From: Helochares maculicollis
Taxonomy: Eukaryota > Arthropoda > Insecta > Coleoptera > Hydrophilidae
Reading direction: 5' to 3'
NCBI GenBank assembly: GCA_033557835.1
Contig: JAWQRO010000326.1
Coordinates: 1-42,969, forward strand
DNA: 42,969 bases
Each line of letters starts with the position of its first letter. The first letter of the stretch is position 1. Under the pieces are notes generated by a model. It was given only the letters and a program-made list of their open reading frames with translations, was not told where the DNA came from and searched no databases. The translations under genes and the position numbers were made by a program. Of this stretch, positions 41,761 to 42,969 are shown piece by piece.

Positions 41761-42895
41761 GTAGAGACTGGTTTGCTTGTATTCATGACAAATATCAAAA
41801 GGTATCACATCGGGAACAAATTGAATTGCCCTTGAATGCGAATTCACTTGATCAATCTCGAGAGCGTATCTCAACATAGTAGAGAAAAAGTCAGCGAGGC
41901 ATTCCGAGTAAGCGAAGCTGAAGCGTTTCCGTTTCTAACTCACTTTGGCATCTCAGGGTTTTGGTCGCAAAGATTTTCCCGCGAATCTAGCAGATTGATT
42001 CGATTTTATTGAACAGATTACAAAAACGCCCCTCAGAGGCCTCGATTTATTGTACGTCCCGTCACAAATAACGAGGCTAGAGTTTAGTTGTCACTCATAG
42101 CCGCGATTTTAATATATGATACGCGCTGAATACCACCGCTTGCGTAGATCCTCGCAACGCCTCAAATTCCAGAAGTCATCTGACCCTATAAAAGGTGAAC
42201 TCGCTTTAAAGTCTTTGCAAAAATAATCAAGGTAAAGCTTCCTCAATGAAAAGATAAAGTCTTTCTAAAAGCTGAGTGAGGAAAGGTGACGTGAAACTAT
42301 CTCTCTTAGTTAAGAACGAAGCTTCGGAACCATCGCAGGAACCTGCAAATTACGATACAATATTCTAACCGAGATGAGGACGAAAGCGTCCAGTTCTAAT
42401 GACTAACCTTTCGATTGAATTTGCTTACGACACATCTCGTATCCCTGGCTCCCAATCGGCAAATCTGGACTCGTATAGAAATCTCGGTAGTATGACAAAT
42501 AACGGTGCCGCAACACGCTCGCTTTTCCAACTAATCGATTTATTTATTTAATGCCTCGTTATCTAGGTATACCCCGGGATTAAACTATTCGTTTATGGTC
42601 CTCTAGTCGCGTCTTACGAAACCGCGCAACTCGATGTAATCTGGTAGTTGTATTAAATTGTGTAGGAAATCGGGCAAAAGTAGGTTATGTATCAAGTGCA
42701 AAGTTTTACTGACGTCATCGCGTTACGGTGAAAGGTAAAAGTAGAAAGTTGGCCTGGCTTGGCCGTTTCGATTAAAAGAATCGGTCTTGAATTTTTTCCT
42801 CGAGCTCTTGATCTTCGCAATTTGACATTGACATCCAGATGGGAATGAACTGTGGCCCAGTTGAATCGCGGTGCCGGTGAAGCGTTCCGATGTCG

Positions 42896-42896
<1 letters not shown>
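41761..42896. other. unassigned DNA
   Basis: A word shared with 17667-17705 lies at about 41820-41848. Otherwise no gene or repeat is recognised. Confidence 0.4.
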
Positions 42897-42948
<52 letters not shown>

Positions 42949-42969
42949 TGCGAGTGCGTTAGTGTGTGT
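42897..42969. repeat. (TG)n microsatellite
   Basis: An uninterrupted run of about 22 TG units runs from 42899 to about 42945, then degenerates (TTTGTGCGAGTGCG, TTAGTGTGTGT) and continues to the window edge. Confidence 0.95.

Overview
This window looks like a piece of an arthropod nuclear genome, probably an insect. The reasons are decayed mariner transposons, AT-rich non-coding DNA broken by short GC-rich promoter-like patches, a strong GTAAGT splice donor, an arthropod-style start context (CAACATG), tRNA-derived dispersed repeats and many minisatellites. Hymenoptera is my weak guess from base composition and leader style; nothing here proves the order. No complete protein-coding gene is visible.

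Left part (1-3478): a broken mariner fragment at the left edge, a repeat tail, one copy of a modular CCGGAAGT-bearing repeat (here 'module repeat'), a 3.5-copy ~300-bp tandem repeat, then a GC-rich leader ending in a short coding start (3439-3478, MHPENGLLFSAPP) followed by a consensus donor. The rest of the window reads most simply as the long first intron of that gene. Second promoter/first-exon candidates lie at 27300-28026 and 34451-34573.

Middle (3479-27300): a 15-bp minisatellite, several kb of unassigned DNA, and five clusters of the module repeat counting the one at the left edge (355-1100, 7895-9430, 13190-15035, 19980-20930, 25110-26600) plus fragments. The modules recur at ~565-576 bp, with shortened 447- and 325-bp versions. 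They occur next to other shared segments in a repeated order: a hairpin boundary motif, a ~420-450 bp body, a 73-nt tRNA-like segment, a ~260-bp tail, then modules. This order suggests one large, probably non-autonomous, composite element. A separate mariner N-terminal fragment sits at 9432-9812.

Right part (27300-42969): a promoter-like patch, a 3.5-kb pyrimidine-rich domain of 21-, 20- and 19-bp minisatellites, a candidate coding exon, a 1.45-kb 17-bp minisatellite with nested 135-bp and 320-bp higher-order periods, and a mariner whose 3' half has been reiterated in tandem (39281-41637). The window ends in a (TG)n microsatellite.

Most of what can be supported is repeat biology. The only likely host gene content is the start of one unrecognised gene and two weaker exon candidates.
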